Below, piece after piece: positions 46,006 to 58,700 of a DNA stretch of 64,000 nucleotides. Source of the DNA: Liquidambar formosana. Its lineage: Eukaryota > Streptophyta > Magnoliopsida > Saxifragales > Altingiaceae. Both the position numbers and the translations under genes were made by a program. Positions within the stretch are counted from its first letter, which is position 1. Each line of letters begins with the position of its first letter. The notes below the pieces were generated by a model, which saw only the letters and a list, made by a program, of their open reading frames with translations, ran no database searches and was not told where the DNA came from. The stretch covers positions 48,221,425 to 48,285,424 of the forward strand of contig CM077820.1 of the NCBI GenBank assembly GCA_039720395.1, read 5' to 3'.

Positions 46006-48275
46006 ATGTCAGAGAAGATCTCAGCAGAACTGAAACTCGCCAAGTCGAAGAAGCAGAGCCTCTCCAAAACCTTCGAAGACCTCGAAACCCACTTCAACGC
46101 AATCGCATCCTCCCTCCGACACCGCTACGAGGAACTCGAATCCAAAGAACAAGCCCTCAATTCAATCCAAACACTCATCGAGCAACGCCTCATAGAACTC
46201 GATGCCAAAGAAGCAGACTTCGAGGGACGACTGAAAAAACTCGAATTCGACGAGAAAAAATTCGATGAAGCAGTGCGGTCCAAAGTACAAGTCGAAGCGC
46301 AGGATGATTTCGACGATTGCGTGGATATTAGGTTTTGTGTGAGTATGGATGGGAAAAGGTTGCAGTTGTTTTTGAATGAGAAGAAGGATCATGAGAAAAC
46401 AGGGGATGAGGTTTATGAGGCAATACAGATGTCGAAGGACCCGGCGAAGTTGGTTTTGGACGCGATGGAAGGGTTTTATCCGCCGCGGTTGAAGAAGGGT
46501 GATGTGGAGTTCGAGGCGGGTGTTGTGAGGAGGACTTGTGTGCTTTTGTTGGAGCAGTTATTGAGATTGTCGCCGCGGATTAGACAGAGTGTGAGGGAGG
46601 AGGCGGCGAGAGTGGCGGGTGAGTGGAAGGGGAAGATGACAGTGGAGAATGGGGATTGGTTGGAGGTTTTGGGGTTTTTATTGCTTGTGGGTAGTTATGG
46701 ATTGGCTTCGGATTTTGATGGAGACGAGATTTTGAAGCTTTTTGGGATTGTTGCAAAGCATAGACAGGCCCCAGAGTTGTGTCACGCCCTTGGTATAGCC
46801 GATAAGGGTTTCTGGTAAGTTTCTGAGAATTGGGTTCTCTCTTAAACACATGAATCAGATTGTTAATTAATTCTTTGTATTATGAAAAACTTCCCTATGT
46901 ATATTTGCTCTGTGTTTCTTGATGTAGATGTTTTTGTTACTCGTTAGCTCTCATTATTGGTGATCTTTCCTTGTCTTTGAGGCGGTACTGATACTACTGC
47001 CTTGGGGGCTTTTGTAATATTTATGCACTGAATTGGCAATGGGAGGGGCATAAGTATACGGTCAACCCTCTAATAGTTTATGACTAATAAACTAATTATT
47101 GATAAGAGAAACTTTCGAGAAACTAACTTTTGAATCTAGATTTCTTTTGGATTTATCTGGTTATTCCTTTCTCCCTCTCTGTTTTCCAAATCTCTCTGTA
47201 GAAACTTATACTGGCAATTTTGATGCCCGTTTCATTTTATTTTATTTTTTTATTTTAATCTAGCAACGATTGGTGCGTGTCATATATGCATGTTTGAGGC
47301 CCATGGAGCATGCATGGTACGCACCACTGCACGACAGTCTGACCATCGCGACTGTGATTAGCACTCCTCTTTTATGGAATTATCTAATCTGTTTGTCTTT
47401 TGTTGCTAACTTGCCCTCTAGGGAACTTTTAGATTCTTATGTTGGAGTTTTTCTTTTCTTTTTTGCTTCTGAAATTGGTCTTTTATGCATTTCCATGTGT
47501 CTACTAAAACGGGGAAATCAACCTTGAGTTCTACTGCTTTTATATGTATGAAACTGAATTTCTCCTAGCTAGAAATGTTCTGAGTATATGGAATATGGTA
47601 TTGAAACTAGAAATTCACTCACTGGTTTGGTATATTGATTATTGGTTGTTTCACATTCCACCTGCTTAGTAGGTAGCATCCCTCATTCCCCAGTGAAGAT
47701 CGAGCAATCTCCATCAGAAAATGTTCAATTGAACAGGACAGGCACTTATTCATCTGTGAGTCATTGGCCTGAGCTTAAATCCTTTTGCATAAGCATGGAT
47801 GGAAATGGTTTGAGATTGTTCTTAAGTGAGCATGTGAAGGAGCACGATGCAATGCAAAGTGAAGTGTTTGATGCTCTTCAGTGTGCATCAGATCCGGTGA
47901 AGCTTGTTTTGGATGCAATGCATGGTTTTAATTCTTGGAACTCAGATGCAGTTAAGCGCTCCAAGTTGGGTGCTAGTAGAACGAGTTGCATTCTTCTGTT
48001 AGAGCAGTTAATGAGAGTGTCACCACAGATTGAACCTCAGATGAAAGAAGCAGCATTGAAAATTGCAGTCGATTGGAAATCAAAATTTCTAGAGCATAAT
48101 AAGAATCCTATTCCTGTGATGGTTTTAGGCTTTTTGCAGCTTTTAGCCACCTTTGAGTTGCACTACTCTTTTGGTGTAGATGAGCTCTTTTGTCTTTTGA
48201 AGAGTGGTCATCGGCTGAAACAGGCCCCTTATTTATTTCACATCTTTGGTTTGGCATATAAGATCCCTCGTAAGT

Positions 48276-48327
<52 letters not shown>

Positions 48328-49794
48328 ATGTATACGGAGTAATAGATTTTTTATTCAATGCTCTATACTTTAACTACTTCCCCTTTTATATGGGATTACA
48401 GTTTTGATTTTTCTGATTTCTTCTTTAGATTGAAATAATTAATCTCACTCAGTGTTCACTTTCAACTTTTGGCTGTTTTTGTGCCATCCATTACATGTGT
48501 TAACTAGGAAGATTATGTGGTTGTAATTCTTCCATCAAGTTAAGAGTGAGCCTAAATTGTTTGTAGATTTTAAAACTCTTGATGTTATTAGTTGTAAGCT
48601 ATTCTTACCAGGTGATCCTTTTTCTTTTGGGGCTTAAGCTTCATTGCTGCCTTTATTCCTAGACTAGCAATTCGACATATATATAACTGATTATACGGAG
48701 TATTCTTTGCTTTCTTTTTCTATTTTTATTTTTATTTTTATTTTGGGTGCATAATCGTCCTTATATTAATATCCTTCAAATTCTAGTTGCTTTAATCAAC
48801 TTTTTTTAGATATCCTTTGCTTTTCTAGTATCCTTTGTTATTTTTGATTCTGGTCTCTTAAATACAATCACTACCTTTAAGTTTATTCTGTGATTATATT
48901 TAAGCAGTATGCCTTCTGGGCCTCCTCTGGGGCAGTTTGATTGAACCTTTGGTTTCTTTTTTTTGTGTCAGAATTTATCCGTCTTCTTATTAAAAAGAAG
49001 CAGCGGATCGAGGCTATCAGATATATTTATGCATTTAATCTGGCTGAACTGTTCCCACCGGTAGATTTATTGAAAGCACACGTGGATTATTCCAAGATGC
49101 ATACTAAGAAAATATGCCAGGAAGGAAAATACTCACGTCTTGCAAAGGTATGCCCCTTTTTCTGTATGCTTCGTGGTCTAAGATACAACTGCCACCCCAT
49201 GTCTATATATAATTTATCAGTTCTTTTGCGTGCAGAATGTAGCCACAAAGAATGAAGTGAATGCTCTAACAGCTGTAGTCAGATGCATTGAAGATTACAA
49301 ACTTGAATCTGAATACCCACCTGAGATTCTTAAGAAACGCATTGTGCAGCTGGAAAAGCAGATCAAAAACAGGGAAGGCAATGTGCCAGCCCCTGCCTCC
49401 AAGGGTCAACCACAAAAGCAGAGTGGAATTAAGCGTCCGACGTGCAGCTATCTCAATAGAAGCCACCCTAAATGCTTCAGTTGGTACTGCTTCCACTGTT
49501 CACTTGATACAACCACCTCAGCAGCCAGCACGCTTGTTTGCATATCAAGGTGCACCAAACTCGAGCACATCAGCCAGGTATTATGGTTTTGGGGGCTCCG
49601 CTCCTGCTACCCAGCATCTGAGCTCATCAGCTGGACCCCATGCAGTGGCAGGAACCACCCTTCTCACCCCACATACAAGCTCATCAGCTGGGCAGTATGG
49701 ATCTGGTTTTGCTGCTAATAGCAACTCAGGGCAGTTTGGTTTGGCTGCAACCTACTTTGGTGGAAGACATCCTGGTATTTCCATGCCCAAGTAG
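46006..49794 (+). CDS. FRL: FRIGIDA-like protein with two FRIGIDA domains (gene D), two apparent frameshifts
   Basis: Exons: 46006-46814 (short coiled coil + domain 1), 47670-48269 (domain 2), 48972-49147, 49236-49794. Starts MSEKISAELKLAKSKKQ, as in C and E. The coiled coil is only about two repeat units. Domain 1: FCVSMDGKRLQLFLNEK, DPAKLVLDAMEGFYPP, LLLEQLLRLSP, EVLGFLLLVGSYGLAS. Domain 2: SFCISMDGNGLRLFL, DPVKLVLDAMHGF, SCILLLEQLMRVSPQIEPQ, MVLGFLQLLATF. Tail: FIRLLIKKKQRIEAIRYIYAF. Two +1 shifts: the exon 1 end reads GATAAGGGTTTCTG where paralogs have GATAAGATCCCTG, giving the wrong phase (a weaker GT donor at 46808 would restore it); and near 49436-49445 the frame of the C-terminal Ser/Gly-rich tail changes. 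Either a decaying copy or sequence errors. Expected in the nucleus; role unknown. Confidence 0.72.
46815..47669 (+). other. Intron 1 of gene D
   Basis: Acceptor CCTGCTTAG. It is similar to the two ends of gene E intron 1 (57200-57430 and 60985-61184), showing that D and E are the closest pair. The short ORF at 47270-47527 is not conserved as protein. Confidence 0.7.
48270..48971 (+). other. Intron 2 of gene D
   Basis: Starts GTAAGT, then (CT)n(CA)n at 48276-48328; acceptor TGTGTCAG. Similar to the sequence after exon 2 of gene E, including the last bases of the window. Confidence 0.75.
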
Positions 49795-51180
49795 GTCGAT
49801 CCATTATTAACATAGGGATGCACTCAGCGAAACTCTGATAGGATAGCCTCTTTTAACTGCTACAATTCACCTAGGTACCATTCATCTTCACATCCTTGAT
49901 TTTACTCATAGCATACTCTTGGAGGTGATTGGCCCAACTTTTTCCTGGTTCTGCCTCTTGAAAGTGTTAAGCTTGTCTATAAGACTAATTTCGTCATGCT
50001 GATCTTAGACATTGTGATAGAGACTTCTCCTAATTTACGAACAGTTCATGTAATGTTCATAATTTATTACCCCATTAAGCTTGTCTATGAGACTAATTTA
50101 CCGATTTTTTGCATATAATTTATTTATTTATTTTTTGTTAGAGAAGTGTTCTTGATTAGTCCCAGGATGCTTTGCTAAAAGGAAATGATGCTTTCCCTTC
50201 TTCACATACATCCTCTGGCTCCTATGGGCACACTGCCATTGAAGATTGTTGAAAAACTTTTATTGTCATCAATATTTTTTTTAACCCCACACCCCCCCCC
50301 CCCCCCCCTTTCTTTTGTTTTCATTTGATAGGATGTGCACAATAGATTTGAACTTGACATATATCAATATGAATCTCCTGATTCTTTAATTTTGTTGAAA
50401 CTGGATTGTGCAGAAAATGTGTTCTTTTTTGAAAAAAAAATCATTTTATGTTAAAAATAATAATAATAATAAATAATAATAATAATAGTGGTTGAAGATT
50501 GGTTTCAAACCTTGGCCACTTTAAAGCAGATGTGGTTCAAATCTACCTACCTTATGCCAAAAGAGGGGAAGAAAAGAAAAAAAAAACGAGGCAACCAGAG
50601 GCTAGAACCAGGCAACCAGCCCATTAGAGAATAGAAATGGGATCCAAATAATAGATCAAGTGCATAGCCTTTGATTAAGACAATGTTAGTCATTTAATTT
50701 GCACTGTTTGTCCTCTCTAAGAAGTTTAAGGGTAAGTGGCTGACCAACATTTTGACCCTCTCAAGTTTGCATTATTAACTCTGAAGATATATCCATGTCA
50801 TTCGATAAGGAGTGTGGGCATTGTATATTACATTTGGAATGAAATTTCCGTAGGAGCACCTGTTCGTCTCGTGTCTTCATTTAACTAATCCATTGTTCAT
50901 AATTGTCTTTATCTAATTAACCCATTAATTATTGATTCGGGTGTTTTGTTTCTTGCCCGAGCTAAAGAAAAAAAAAGTTGCACTATTAGCCTCTAGTATT
51001 TAGCATTGTGGTCGGGGAAAGTTTACTGGTATAAATTGAATTCCAATTCTTTTAAGCCTTGAACCCATTTTTCTTTTATAAAATTTTTTATTAAAAATAT
51101 ATTTGAAATTTATATTGATGCGATCTCGCCATGTCTACACCAAGAAAGTATTACGAAGTAATACACTACCAACAGACTAA
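49795..51180. other. Downstream of gene D, nothing recognised
   Basis: AT-rich with a C-run at about 50287-50308 and (AAT)n near 50455-50488. No ORF with family features on either strand. Confidence 0.5.
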
Positions 51181-51386
51181 GGCCATGTTTGTTTATCTAG
51201 AATGAGATGGAATGAAATCTGATTTCATATTTGAAGTAGTCTGAAATGAAAAGGGATTTGAAATGACTATCTAACTACGTTGTTTAATTCCATTCCCATT
51301 TAAATTACATCATCTAAGCATGCTATTTGAAATTAATTGGATGTGATTTCATTCCATCGATTCTATTCCAACTAAACAAACACGGC
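51181..51386. mobile_element. Tourist-like MITE, about 206 bp
   Basis: Termini GGCCATGTTTGTTTATCTAG and, reversed, GCCGTGTTTGTTTAGTTGG are inverted, followed in both arms by GGAATG. Flanks are TAA and TTA. Related to 21332-21530. Confidence 0.65.
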
Positions 51387-51396
51387 TTACCAAGCT

Positions 51397-52988
51397 TGTA
51401 ACACCTAGAAAGGGGTTGAATAGGTATTTAAAGAATCTCAATTAATTTTAATTTTGTGCAGTCAAATTTCTTCATCAACAACCCTTAAAAAACTAGCAAT
51501 CAATCATAAATCAAACAAATGATAAAACTATAAAAATTACACGAGAGATTTTTACGTGGAAATCCCCAAATGGGAAAAACCTCAAACCTTATCCAATTGA
51601 AATGAATCTACTATGAAATTAATGAATATAAGACATACTTACAAATGACTCCCACGATCCAACGATCGATTTTCATCGTCACGGCTTCGGACGCATCCAA
51701 CTTTTTTCACAGTGATTCTCAAAACTACAAGCCCGCAAGTTTGTTTTCCGTCGCAACAGTTTCACACATACTCAAGGATGTGATTCAAATATGGTTTGAA
51801 TAATTTCTAGAGCATAGAAGTAAAAACTCGATTTTAGGTGCTCCAGATAATGAAGAAGATGACCGTCAAATTTTTATATATCAGGAAGGCTTGGTTATCG
51901 TTTCAAATAGAAAGAGCTCATATTTTTAAAAAACAGACAAGCTCTCTAGTGGAGACATAACAGAAAAGGAGCTGGAAAATAGGTTTTTCAAAAAGTCAAA
52001 GGGCATGCTTGGGAACTTCAAAAACTGGATTAGACTGGTCCAGTCCATAACTGTTATCTAGTTTTTAAATAAACCAACTCACAGTTAGTTTGAAAAAAAA
52101 CTATCTTTATGCATTATTTTTAGAACAAAACTGAACTATTTAGCAAGAAAAATATATTTATCAAACAGTATGAAATCAAAACTTGCCAGACTTATCCTCA
52201 GTTGGTTAGGTTTTCAGGTTTGCCAAACAGCCCCAAAAAACCAGTGTTTTGAGAGTGGATTAAACTTTCCAGCATAGTGCGGATCGATCCCCATAAGGCA
52301 GAAAGATCAATTTTCCTCAAATCGAGACATAAAACAAGGCATGCCACTTTATTAAAGTAGTGGAAATACAACAGTAACATAAGCACTTTGGAAATTTCCA
52401 CTTAAAATACTCACTCCGTTTTTATTTGACTGCCCTCTTTTAAAAAACACGCTTCTTTAGGTGACTCTATTAAATGGTTTCAAATCAACACTTATGTTTT
52501 AAAATTCTAATTTTACCCTAAAGTGTACAAAACATTGAAAAAAGAGAAAAAACATTTTTAAGGGTAGTTTAAAAAATCATATAAAAAGAATCATTAACTT
52601 TTGAATGAGATAATTATTTAAAAACATTCCAAAATATAAAGGAAGCCACCTAAATAGGGATGGGAGTAAATTTTTATAATATTTGAAACTCCACTAAAAA
52701 GATATTTTAATATATTTTAAGAATATTTTAGAACATGCTTTAAGCCACTTTATTAAAGTAGAGGAAAATCAGGAAAGATGTTCATGTTTTAAAAACTTTT
52801 GACCACCTATAGAATGGGGCTTGCTAAAGTCACTTACTTTTCTAAAGCTTAAAGAATGAGTGTGAACAGTATAGAATAGAGATCTTCACTTCGATGGTTC
52901 TTTGCCACATGTCTTCAAACAACTCAAGTTTTTCACACAACTCATTTTGGCACAGAATGATGACAACCTCAAGAACATTAATCTTACA
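51397..52988 (-). repeat. Probable solo LTR or LTR remnant, minus strand
   Basis: Read on the minus strand it ends with CCTATTCAACCCCTTTCTAGG...TTACA, and carries the U5-like GGGATTTCCACGTAAAAATC and a GGATCGATCC motif (near 52281), all as in the LTR at 1313-2385. Near the other end ATTCTGTGCCAAAA and AAGTGACTTTAGCAAGCC match the first 120 bp of that LTR. Boundaries TG...CA are my best guess and no target duplication is visible. No internal retroelement genes adjoin it. Confidence 0.6.
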
Positions 52989-53417
52989 AATGCCATCTAT
53001 TTTATTCTAACTAAACAAATATAATTTAAAAAATGTGACCATATCAAAATCATTGAAATGGGATTGAGTAAAAAGTTGCCACCCCTGGCATTCATATATC
53101 ATCGTCGCCTAGGATTCTACCAATGTAGCGAGCACCTTCAGCCGAAGTTACCAATAGTATTGGAAACGAAGAGTGATGGTAGAGCAAAAACTAGAACCTA
53201 ATAACCCCTGAAATCAATAAATCAAGTATGAGGAGTGCTGACTTGGGAATCGAGGACTCTTCCAACCAGTGCCTCTTCTCTCTTCTACTTCTTTCTTTCT
53301 TTCTTTCTTCTTCTTCTTTCCTTTTTTCTTTTATTTATTTATTTATTTAGCTATGGGACTTCTAACTGGTTGATGCATGATGAATACGTGGCTACCTTAC
53401 ATAGACATGTGGAGGTT

Positions 53418-54241
53418 GGGGGACCTCTATTGGCACCTCAGAACTTGCTTTTTATTTTTCATTTATTTTAAATTATTCAAGGTTTTATAAAAAAATTTTC
53501 ACGAACATTGGTCTCCATATCTACTAGAAAACATCATTTTGAATAACTTTGTAGCAGAAAATTTTTGTGAAATTTCTTGTTTAAGTCCACTTGAATAATT
53601 TTGTAAAAGGTTTTCAAAAACTATAATGTCAAAAGATTTAATTAAATAATAGATTTTGAAAAAAAAACTCTATTTTACAAAGTTTTTCAAAATGATGTTT
53701 TTAGTGGATAACGCAATTAGTTTTGAAGTACAAAAATTAAGTCATTAAATCCTACCCCTTTTATAAGGGGTCAGGCTATTGCCACCACATAAAATACTCT
53801 AAGCCCCCACTTAATTTATATTTTTTAAGTTTTATGAAAAATATAAAAAAAATTTACAAAAACTAATTACATAGTCTACTAGAAAACATCATTCTGGACA
53901 ACTTTGTAGAAGAATTTGTTTTCAAAATTTGTCATTTAAGTATACTTTTTGGCCATTTTCGTGGAAAATGAAATAAAGATTGTAAATGGCCAAAAAGTCT
54001 GCTTAAATGATAGATTTTGGAAAAATTTCATTCTACAAAATTGTTCAGAACAACGTTTTTTAGTGAACAATGTAACAAGTTTTTGTAAAAACCTTTTATA
54101 TTTTTATAAAATCTTAAAAAGTGTAAACTAACGGGTTTAAAGTACTTTATGTGGTGGCAATAACCCCTCCTTTTATAATACTTTAAAAAAATTTAAAAAA
54201 TAGAGCATAAAAAACAAATCTTAGATGCCAATAACTGTCCC
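53418..54241. mobile_element. MULE-type MITE, 824 bp, carrying a second one inside
   Basis: Flanked by GTGGAGGTT (53409-53417) and TCGGAGGTT (54242-54250), a 9-bp duplication with changes only at the outer bases. Ends GGGGGACCTCTATTGGCACC and, reversed, GGGACAGTTATTGGCATC. The termini resemble 7378-7733. The interior includes CATTTAAG.AGA and TTTTTAGT motifs shared by this family. Confidence 0.7.
53767..54168. mobile_element. Nested MULE-type MITE, 402 bp, 10-bp TSD
   Basis: A perfect 10-bp duplication CCTTTTATAA lies at 53757-53766 and 54169-54178. The ends GGGGTCAGGCTATTGCCACC and, reversed, AGGGGTTATTGCCACCACAT begin long TIRs. Because it lies wholly within 53418-54241 it inserted later. 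Confidence 0.8.
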
Positions 54242-54455
54242 TCGGAGGTTTCTTCTTTTTCGGTCCCATCAATTTGGCCTTGTCTCATACTTCACCTACA
54301 ATCATTTTTTCTTTTCTTTCACCCCCTACAATTTGCCGATAGAGCCCACTACCCATCAAAACTGCTCATGGATGCTTCTTTTTCCATTTTTTTATTCTTT
54401 TTTTTATTTTAAAATATAATAGGGGAGTTCGAACCCCTAATCTACTTTATTCTTA

Positions 54456-55053
54456 CTAGATATAGCACACGTGCGTTGCACGTGAATATTTTTAAATAAT
54501 ATTAGTTATACAAAATAATAAATACATAAAGATTTTATATTTTTTCATAAAAAATAAAGTTTAAAATTCGAAAATACAACGAAAGATTAAAAACTCTTTA
54601 GATATATATTCAGAATTTTGAAAGTTGAAACTACTCTTGATAGAGAAAGTGGAATTTACAATCCGGTTGTTTATTTATTATATAGGAATTATAATTTCCA
54701 TTTCCTTTGAATTCCTATTTGTGTTTTATATATTAAGGTATGTGTTTTAGAATATATTAAGGTATGTGTTCCGGCTGTTATTTTAGAATTATAGTTTCCA
54801 TATTCCTATATATTTCTATTTATTATATAGGAATTATAGTTTTCGTTTCCTTTGAATTCCTATTTGTGTTTTATATATTTAGGTATGTGTTTTAGAATAT
54901 ATTAAGATATGTGTTTTAGAATTATAGTTTTCATATTGCTATATTTCCTATATATGTAGAAGGATGGGTAGTTGTGTATTTAAAAATTAAAATAAGGGTA
55001 TATTAGTCAATCAAAAGTTTTTCTAGCATTCATCTTTTTATAGGTAGTATAGA
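54456..55053 (-). mobile_element. Non-autonomous Helitron, 598 bp
   Basis: On the minus strand it starts TCTATACTACCTATAAAAAG after host A (55054 T on +), and ends with a hairpin (CACGTGC..GCACGTG) then CTAG before host T. No Rep/helicase. Inside, GGTATGTGTTTTAGAATATA and TTTATTATATAGGAATTATA recur as tandem-like blocks. Confidence 0.85.
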
Positions 55054-55430
55054 TTTTTTACTCACTCTTCTCCACCTTAAACTAACTCTAGTGACTTTCT
55101 ATGGATTTCGTTTCACTACCCATCAAAACTGCCCATGGATATCTAAACAGTACACATTTAATTATTTAAGTATCTGGATGGGCTCCCATCAAAAGAAGAA
55201 AAGAATAAAAAAATAGAAAATGCTAGTTAGCCTTACATTTTGTTTTTATAGGACCGTTTTAATTTTTAGGGTTTAATCATATTAATAAATCCCACAATTT
55301 TACCTCTTTAGTAAGGTAAAGTATGGGACAAAGTATGTACGATAACTACCATTTCACTAAAAGAGGAAAAAAAAGAAAATACTGCATCAGGTTGACTGGT
55401 TGGGTTGATAGTAGTCAATGTTGGCAAAAG

Positions 55431-55638
55431 CTTCCATGTAACTATGATATGGTCAGGTGATATCATAAGCTAATCACATTCAAGCAGAGTGAGAAAATGA
55501 GACCAGTATTCCTACTCTGCTTGAATGTAATTGGCTTGTGATGCCACCTCTGCTTGAATATAATTGCTTGTGATGCCACCTCTGCTTGAATATAATTGGC
55601 TTGTGATGCCACCTGGCCATATAACACTTACATGGAAG
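55431..55638. repeat. Foldback element just upstream of gene E
   Basis: The left arm CTTCCATGTAACTATGATATGG... is mirrored by the right arm ending CCATATAACACTTACATGGAAG over about 60 bp. The right arm contains three tandem copies of a unit of about 34 bp (TCTGCTTGAATATAATT.GCTTGTGATGCCACC, 55518-55613). It ends about 155 bp before ATG 55794 and so may lie in the promoter. Confidence 0.75.
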
Positions 55639-55793
55639 TTCTACTCATCAGCTGCATCCGTTGCTTTTCTCTACACTGAACAGAAAGAGGGAGACAGAAA
55701 TGTTAGCTTTTTCTTCCATCATCAGGGTTTTACTGTTCCTCTGCTTCTTCCCATTTATGTGTACTACATTATCTAGGGTTTATACATGCAGAG

Positions 55794-58700
55794 ATGGCTT
55801 CAGTGGAGAAGATCTCAGCTGAGCTGAAAATCTCTGAATTGAAGCAGGACGGCCTTCGCAAAGCCTTCAAACAACTCGAGTCTCAAGCATCTTCACTCCT
55901 GTTGTTCACCTTTCAATGGAAAGACCTCGAAGATCACTTCGATTCAACCCGCAGTTGGATACAAGAACGCTCCCAAGCGCTCGGCTCCATCGAAGAATCG
56001 ATCGGAAAACGCTTCCAAGAGATCAAAACGAAAGAGGAGCAGTTCGATCTGATACAGCAATCGATAGACAAACGGTTCGAGGAACTTCAGTCGAAAGAGA
56101 AGCGATTTCAATCGGCTGAGAAATTGGTGATCGAAGAACGCGCCAAAGAGCTTGATTTAGTACAGAAATCGATGGAAGAGCAGTCGAAAGAGCTCGAGAT
56201 GGTGCAAAGATTGATTAAAAAAGGGTTTAGAGAGCTTGCGTTGAAAGAGAAGCGATTCAGGGTAGTAGAAGAATCGATTGAAGAACGTTCTGTTGAGCTT
56301 GAGTCGATCCAAATATCGATTAAAGAGCGTTTCAAAGAGCTTGAGCTGAAAGAGAAGCAATTCGAAGAATGCTCGAAAGAACTTGAATTGAAACAGAAGC
56401 GACTCAAAGTACACTTAAAAGAATTTGAATTGAAAGTGAAGCGATTCGAAGAACGCTTGAAAGATCTCAAATTGAAAGAGAAAAGATACGATGATTGCTC
56501 CAAAGAACTTGAATCAAGAGAGAAGGGAGTCGGTGACACTAGTCATTACAATAACTCTTCCTCTGCGAATGTCGAGTTATCTGTGACAATGGATGGAAAG
56601 ATTTTGCAAATGTTCTTAAATGAGCGTTGGAAAGAGCATGATTCGATGCACGGTGAAGTTTCGACAGCTCTTAGACTATCTTCGGACCCTGCAAAGCTTG
56701 TTTTGGATGCAATGCAAGGGTTTTACCCTGTGCATTTGGAGAATGGAAGTATGGATGTTGAAGTGAGTGTTATTAGGAAGAGTTGTATTCTATTGTTAGA
56801 GCAGCTAATGAAAGTCTCACCAGAGATCAAACCTCATGTGAAAGAAGGAGCAATGAAACTTGCTTTTGATTGGATGACAAAGATGAGACCTGCTGCTGAG
56901 AATTATTTGGAGGTTTTGGGTTTTTTGCTGCTTGTAGCTTCATATGGGTTGGCCTCTGCTTTTGACGAGGATGAGCTTGTAAGTCTTTTGTTGATTGTTG
57001 CTCAGCACAGCCAGGCCCCTGAATTGTGTCGGGTTCTTGGTTTAGCAGACATGATCCCTTGTAAGTCTTTTGTGATTGGCTTTCAGATAGCTCCTTCTCT
57101 CTGTCTCTATATCTATATGCCTATTCATTTGTCTAAATTTTGGTTCTTGGGCAGCTAATTTATACAGTGCTCTCTCTTTCTCTCACGTTTCTCACTGTCC
57201 AGGTGGCTCTTTCTTTTGTACAATCCACAATGTTCTTGACTACATGTGTTCGTAAATTTAATGCTCCTTGATGTTAATACTTGTTGCCCCTCATGATTGG
57301 GTGATCCTTGTCTTTAGGGGCGGTATTATATTGCTTTGGCGAGTTGCACTGCTGTATTTATGTCTGGGACCAGCAATGGGACTTGTATATACAGTCGACA
57401 AGGAAGCAACTTGATTCCATGGTGGATAACTAACAATTCTGAAGCCTATTAACTTGTTTTTTTGTTTTTGGAAAAATTATGATATATTTTTAGTGAGTAT
57501 AATATATATAGTTATCTACCTACAAACATATGATTATATGTATAGAAAAATTAGTTGATCTTGGAGAAATAAATTAAATAATGTTCCCACTCATTGATAT
57601 GATATTGTGCATTGAATTTTTTCATACCCAACCTTTACTCGATTTACCCCACATGATCAACCAATTAGATTACGTGGGGTAAACTAGTTATCTCATAGTT
57701 ACTCAATTAAAACAATTGCATTTCCTCACTCATTTCCTTGTCAGTTCTCTTTCTCTTCATTATTCCTTCTTTGCTCCTTTGTTTTTCTTTTTCCTTCCTT
57801 CCGTCCTTCCTTCCTCCTCCTCCTCCTCCTCCTCCTCCTCCTCCTCCTCCTCTTCCTTCACTATTATTATAAAAAATCTATAGTGACAAAAAGTAATATG
57901 TGATGAAATCATTGTCATTTTGTGCAACCACATTGTGGATCAGGTGCTAGTTTGGCAGTAGATATTGGTTTATAATGAATTTCTTGCTGTATTGCGAGTT
58001 TGTGATGACTGAATCTTTGATTCAAATGAGAAGAAATCCATCCATGATTGTTTGCCACCTTAAAGTTATTAAACTAGAGTGATTTAAGATGAATTGTATG
58101 GTTGGTCCACGTTGGTTTCCAACGTAAATGCCTTTCCAAGGCTATGTGAATGCTGAGAAGATGAGAAATTCTTAGCATGCATCTTCTTATGAACGAGACA
58201 TACTATTTAATAAATTTGTAATTGCTCTAGTAAATAACATTGGGAGAAAAAGGAGTAATTTCCTAGACATTGTAGAAGTTGAGACAGTTATTTTCATAGT
58301 TTGGTCCACATTAAAGTCCAAGTTTATTGCCTTAAAAAAAGGTGTTGAGGAAGTTGCTTCATGGTGGGATTATATCCTTGATTTTGAAGTTAAGAGTTAA
58401 ATTTGGCTAATCCCTAGACAAAACCACTAGTAAGAAAACTATTGAGTGAAGCATTGAGTCGTTAGTTGACTTGGTGGTGCACTATCGTATTTAATATTTT
58501 GAAAGTCCCTCCTTATAGTGTAGATAGTGCCAATTGCAATTGTAGAGTTATAACTCTTAATGGATACCATAGTCCTTTTTGAAGGTGTGCTTAATTGTAG
58601 TATATACTTGATGGATTCACTTATATGGGTGTGGAAGTGGGACCGCTTCTTATGAGTGCTTTGGAAGTTTCTTTAAAGCACTCACGGATACTTAGTTGTG

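Noticed and set aside
46006..46818. Domain 1 of gene D as a complete single-exon gene ending in TAA at 46816-46818
   Set aside because: The stop arises from reading through a conserved GTAAGT donor, and the downstream exons match C and E in order and phase. A one-base shift is the better explanation.
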